Origin: JAFAVZ01 sp036009105
GTDB taxonomy: Bacteria; Acidobacteriota; Thermoanaerobaculia; Gp7-AA8
Direction of reading: 5' to 3'
Length of the DNA stretch: 8,531 nt
Assembly (NCBI GenBank): GCA_036009105.1
Contig: DASYMJ010000071.1
Coordinates: 1-8,531, forward strand
Numbering within the stretch: position 1 is the first letter of the stretch; the number at the start of each line of letters is the position of its first letter. The notes beneath the pieces were generated by a model. That model saw only the letters and a list, made by a program, of their open reading frames with translations. It did not search any database and was not told the origin of the DNA. The position numbers and the translations under genes are program-made. This document shows positions 6,046-8,531 of the stretch, one piece after another.

Positions 6046-7413
6046 TCAAAAGCTCTTCAGGAAGGCGTCGTTCGAGGGGAACTTCTGCAGGCGCTCGAGG
6101 AGCATCTTCATGGCCGTCATCGGATCGGTGCCGGCCAGGGCCCGCCGCAGGGTGTGGATCTTCGGCAGGACGGCGGGAGGGATGAGCTTCTCCTCCTTGC
6201 GCGTGCCGGTCTGGGCGATGTTGATGGCGGGGAAGATGCGGCGCTCGAAGAGGCCGCGGTCGAGCACGATCTCCGTGTTGCCGGTGCCTTTGAACTCCTG
6301 GAAGATCACCTCGTCCATGCGCGAGCCGGTGTCGACCAGCGCCGTGGCCACGATGGTCAGCGATCCCCAGTCCTCGGCGTTGCGCGCCGCGCCGAAGAAG
6401 CGCCGCGGCTTCTCCATCGTCCGGGCGTCGATGCCGCCGGAGAGGATCTTGCCCGAGCCGCGCTGCTCGTTGTTGTAAGCGCGCGACATGCGGGTGATGG
6501 AGTCGCAGAGGATGACCACATCCTTCTTCATCTCCACCAGGCGGCGGGCCCGGTCGAGCACGACCTCGGCGATGAGGATGTGGTTGTCCGCCGTCTCGTC
6601 CGAGCTGGAGGCGATCACTTCGCCCTTCTCCACCGAGCGCCGGAAGTCGGTGACTTCCTCCGGGCGCTCATCGACGAGCAGGACCATGACCGTGACGTCC
6701 GGATGATTCTTGTTGATGCCGTGGGCGATGTCCTTCAGCAGCGTCGTCTTGCCCGCCTTGGGGGGGGCGACGACGAGGCAGCGCTGGCCTTTGCCGAGGG
6801 GGGAGAGCAGGTCGATGACGCGGGTGGTGAGGCGGTCGGGGTCGGTCTCCAGCTGGAACTTCTCGTTCGGGTCGATGGAGATCAGCTCCGAGAAGGGGCG
6901 GCGCGACTCGCGGTACTCCTCGAGGGCCATCCCTTCCACCTGCTCCAGCCCGACCAGCTCCAGCCCGTTGCCGGTGCGGCGGGCGCTGCCGGAGAGGAGG
7001 AGGCCGGGCTGCAGGTGCAGCCGCTCGATGACGGAGCGGGGGACGACGGCATCGCCCTGCTGGGGGACGAAGTTGTTGTCCGACTTGACCAGCAGGCCCG
7101 CGCCGCTCGGCTTGATGTAGAGGACGCCCGCGGTGGGGACGAGCTCGCCGGCCGGGACGTCGATGGTCGAGGCGGAGGACTGCTCGGCGGGCATGGGGCG
7201 GTCCGGGCCGCCGCCGCGGCGGCGGGAGCGCCGGCGACGCCGTCCGCTGCCTCCTCCCGGACCGTAGCCGCCGCCCTGGGGCGCGGCTTCGTTGCCGGGC
7301 GAGACGTAGTTGCCGTTTCCGTTGCCGCCGCCGTTCGGAGGTCCGCCGGCAGCGCCTGGCGTGCGCCGTTTCCGGCGTCGCCGCTTACGCGGGGTGTGAT
7401 TGTCTGGTGTCAT
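6046..7413 (-). CDS. rho: Transcription termination factor Rho, with Arg/Gly/Asn-rich N-terminus
   Basis: This 455-residue protein is the hexameric RNA helicase/ATPase that ends transcription of untranslated RNA. The core is intact: Walker A APPKAGKT (216-223), Walker B VMVLLVDER (242-250) with DERPEEV, Q-loop region SGKILSGGIDA (320-330), R-loop region EFKGTGN (373-379) and arginine-containing TGTRKEE (402-408). RFFGAARN and TALVDTGSRMDEVI are near-invariant Rho segments. The N-terminus is unusual. Residues 1-75 are low-complexity and basic (RKRRRRKRR, a Gly/Asn-rich run, then RRRRRSRRRGGG) and replace the usual Rho_N helical domain. In the RNA-binding domain (about 92-165) the motif aligned to E. 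coli GFGFLR reads GAGLLV. A TGA three codons upstream closes the frame, so the N-terminus is complete. No strong Shine-Dalgarno is seen, only a weak GAG 6-8 bases ahead. Confidence 0.95.
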   Translation of the reverse strand: MTPDNHTPRKRRRRKRRTPGAAGGPPNGGGNGNGNYVSPGNEAAPQGGGYGPGGGSGRRRRRSRRRGGGPDRPMPAEQSSASTIDVPAGELVPTAGVLYIKPSGAGLLVKSDNNFVPQQGDAVVPRSVIERLHLQPGLLLSGSARRTGNGLELVGLEQVEGMALEEYRESRRPFSELISIDPNEKFQLETDPDRLTTRVIDLLSPLGKGQRCLVVAPPKAGKTTLLKDIAHGINKNHPDVTVMVLLVDERPEEVTDFRRSVEKGEVIASSSDETADNHILIAEVVLDRARRLVEMKKDVVILCDSITRMSRAYNNEQRGSGKILSGGIDARTMEKPRRFFGAARNAEDWGSLTIVATALVDTGSRMDEVIFQEFKGTGNTEIVLDRGLFERRIFPAINIAQTGTRKEEKLIPPAVLPKIHTLRRALAGTDPMTAMKMLLERLQKFPSNDAFLKSF

Positions 7414-7545
7414 ACGAGCTCAAAAAGTCAATTTGCCTACGGCTTGTCACCTGGCTCAGACCCGGGATTCGACGATTTCGGAGCGGAGAGTTCTCAACGC
7501 CCAGGCAGGAAGCCGATCAGATCGTCGCGGCGAGGTGCGGCCGGT

Positions 7546-7574
7546 AGTATGCGAACCTATCTACGAAAATGCAA
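7546..7574 (-). promoter_or_regulatory. Candidate promoter for rho
   Basis: Read leftward, TTGCAT (7574-7569), a 17-nt spacer and CATACT (7551-7546) match sigma70 boxes at 3 and 4 of 6 positions with ideal spacing. The region is locally AT-richer than its surroundings. It would give a 5' leader of roughly 125 nt on the rho mRNA. This is a pattern match only. Confidence 0.35.
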
Positions 7575-7588
7575 GCCGCCACCGCGCA

Positions 7589-7689
7589 GGAACGATGAAC
7601 GCTGCAGGATGAACGAGGAACGGGGAGACCGCATTTCCGCCGTCGTTCCTGGTTCATCCTTCCGCGTTCATCGTTCTGTTCATCGTTCC
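7589..7689. repeat. Long imperfect inverted repeat (33-bp arms) built from 12-mer units
   Basis: Arms 7590-7622 and 7644-7676 are reverse complements at 30 of 33 positions around a 21-nt loop. Each arm consists of repeats of a 12-mer close to GTTCATCGTTCC. Forward copies lie at 7652-7663, 7666-7677 and 7678-7689; inverted copies lie at 7589-7600 (exact complement) and about 7602-7613. The structure could be a palindromic dispersed repeat, a clustered regulator-binding site, or the leftover of a small mobile element. No target-site duplication was identified. Confidence 0.7.
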
Positions 7690-7736
7690 CCTTTTCGTGG
7701 CAAAATGTCCCTCACCCCCAGTGAGCCCTTACGTAC

Positions 7737-8531
<795 letters not shown>

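Larger units (their letters stand above)
7414..7736. other. Divergent intergenic region between rho and the receiver-domain gene
   Basis: These 323 bases separate the leftward rho from the rightward receiver gene. They hold a candidate rho promoter (7546-7574), the long inverted repeat (7589-7689), a small CGATC-A-GATCG palindrome (7514-7524), and CTCAC/GTGAG facing arms (7711-7715 and 7721-7725) just ahead of the receiver gene. No coding frame with family features and no RNA gene was recognised. The predicted rho leader (about 125 nt) is a possible place for the Rho autoregulation known in other bacteria, but nothing here proves it. Confidence 0.6.

Noticed and set aside
7450..7480. tRNA-3'-end-like string on the minus strand (TCGAATCCCGGG followed by GAGCCA), a possible attachment site
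   Set aside because: No T-arm pairing, acceptor stem or anticodon arm can be built around it, and no integrase or second copy is present. The resemblance is probably chance.
7589..7689. CRISPR array or toxin-antitoxin remnant suggested by short repeats
   Set aside because: The repeat units are 12-mers with almost no spacers and are arranged as a palindrome. No cas gene or small coding frame accompanies them.
7677..7706. Possible promoter for the receiver gene (CAAAAT as -10)
   Set aside because: The -10 matches only 4 of 6 bases, and no -35 better than 3 of 6 is found at 16-18 nt spacing. Support is too weak to annotate.

Overview
This GC-rich, gene-dense bacterial window carries five protein genes. 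The leftward (minus-strand) block holds four of them: rho, a large TonB-dependent receptor with an N-terminal carboxypeptidase-regulatory-like domain (Oar-like), an HAD-type acid phosphatase, and a PafA-like alkaline phosphatase. A fifth gene, rightward and cut by the window edge, encodes a degenerate response-regulator receiver with a Pro/Ala-rich tail. The receptor type, the high GC and the Arg/Gly-rich Rho N-terminus suggest an Acidobacteriota-like Gram-negative (possibly Thermoanaerobaculia) from a draft or metagenomic contig. That placement is an inference, since no marker RNA gene is present.

Layout. Bases 1-55 hold GC-rich alternating inverted repeats downstream of the alkaline phosphatase. 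Bases 56-2739 hold two secreted phosphatases of unrelated folds joined by a TGATG stop/start overlap, so their translation is probably coupled. Bases 2744-2776 are a clear intrinsic terminator or attenuator between the receptor and the phosphatases. Bases 2803-5856 are the receptor, with a strong Shine-Dalgarno and a candidate promoter whose -10 lies inside a 13-nt palindrome. Bases 5857-6045 are the rho/receptor spacer with a GC-rich stem-loop. Bases 6046-7413 are rho. Bases 7414-7736 are a divergent intergenic region with a candidate rho promoter and a 33-bp-arm imperfect inverted repeat built of 12-mer units. Bases 7737-8531 are the receiver-domain gene, which runs into a 42-base poly-C tract that is most likely a sequencing or assembly artefact at a contig end.

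How the genes may work together. Receptor, acid phosphatase and alkaline phosphatase are co-oriented and could form a phosphorus-scavenging unit: outer-membrane traffic plus two exported phosphomonoesterases. The terminator would set receptor output above phosphatase output. This is inferred from gene order; the receptor's substrate cannot be read from its sequence. Rho and the degenerate receiver are divergent neighbours and need not be functionally linked.

No clearly new multi-gene system is evident. The best leads are the Rho variant, which lacks the usual N-terminal helical domain and the key aromatic residues of the primary RNA-binding site, the receiver domain with no phospho-acceptor Asp, the terminator that ends 11 nt before a gene start, and a GC-rich hairpin embedded in a signal-peptide coding region.
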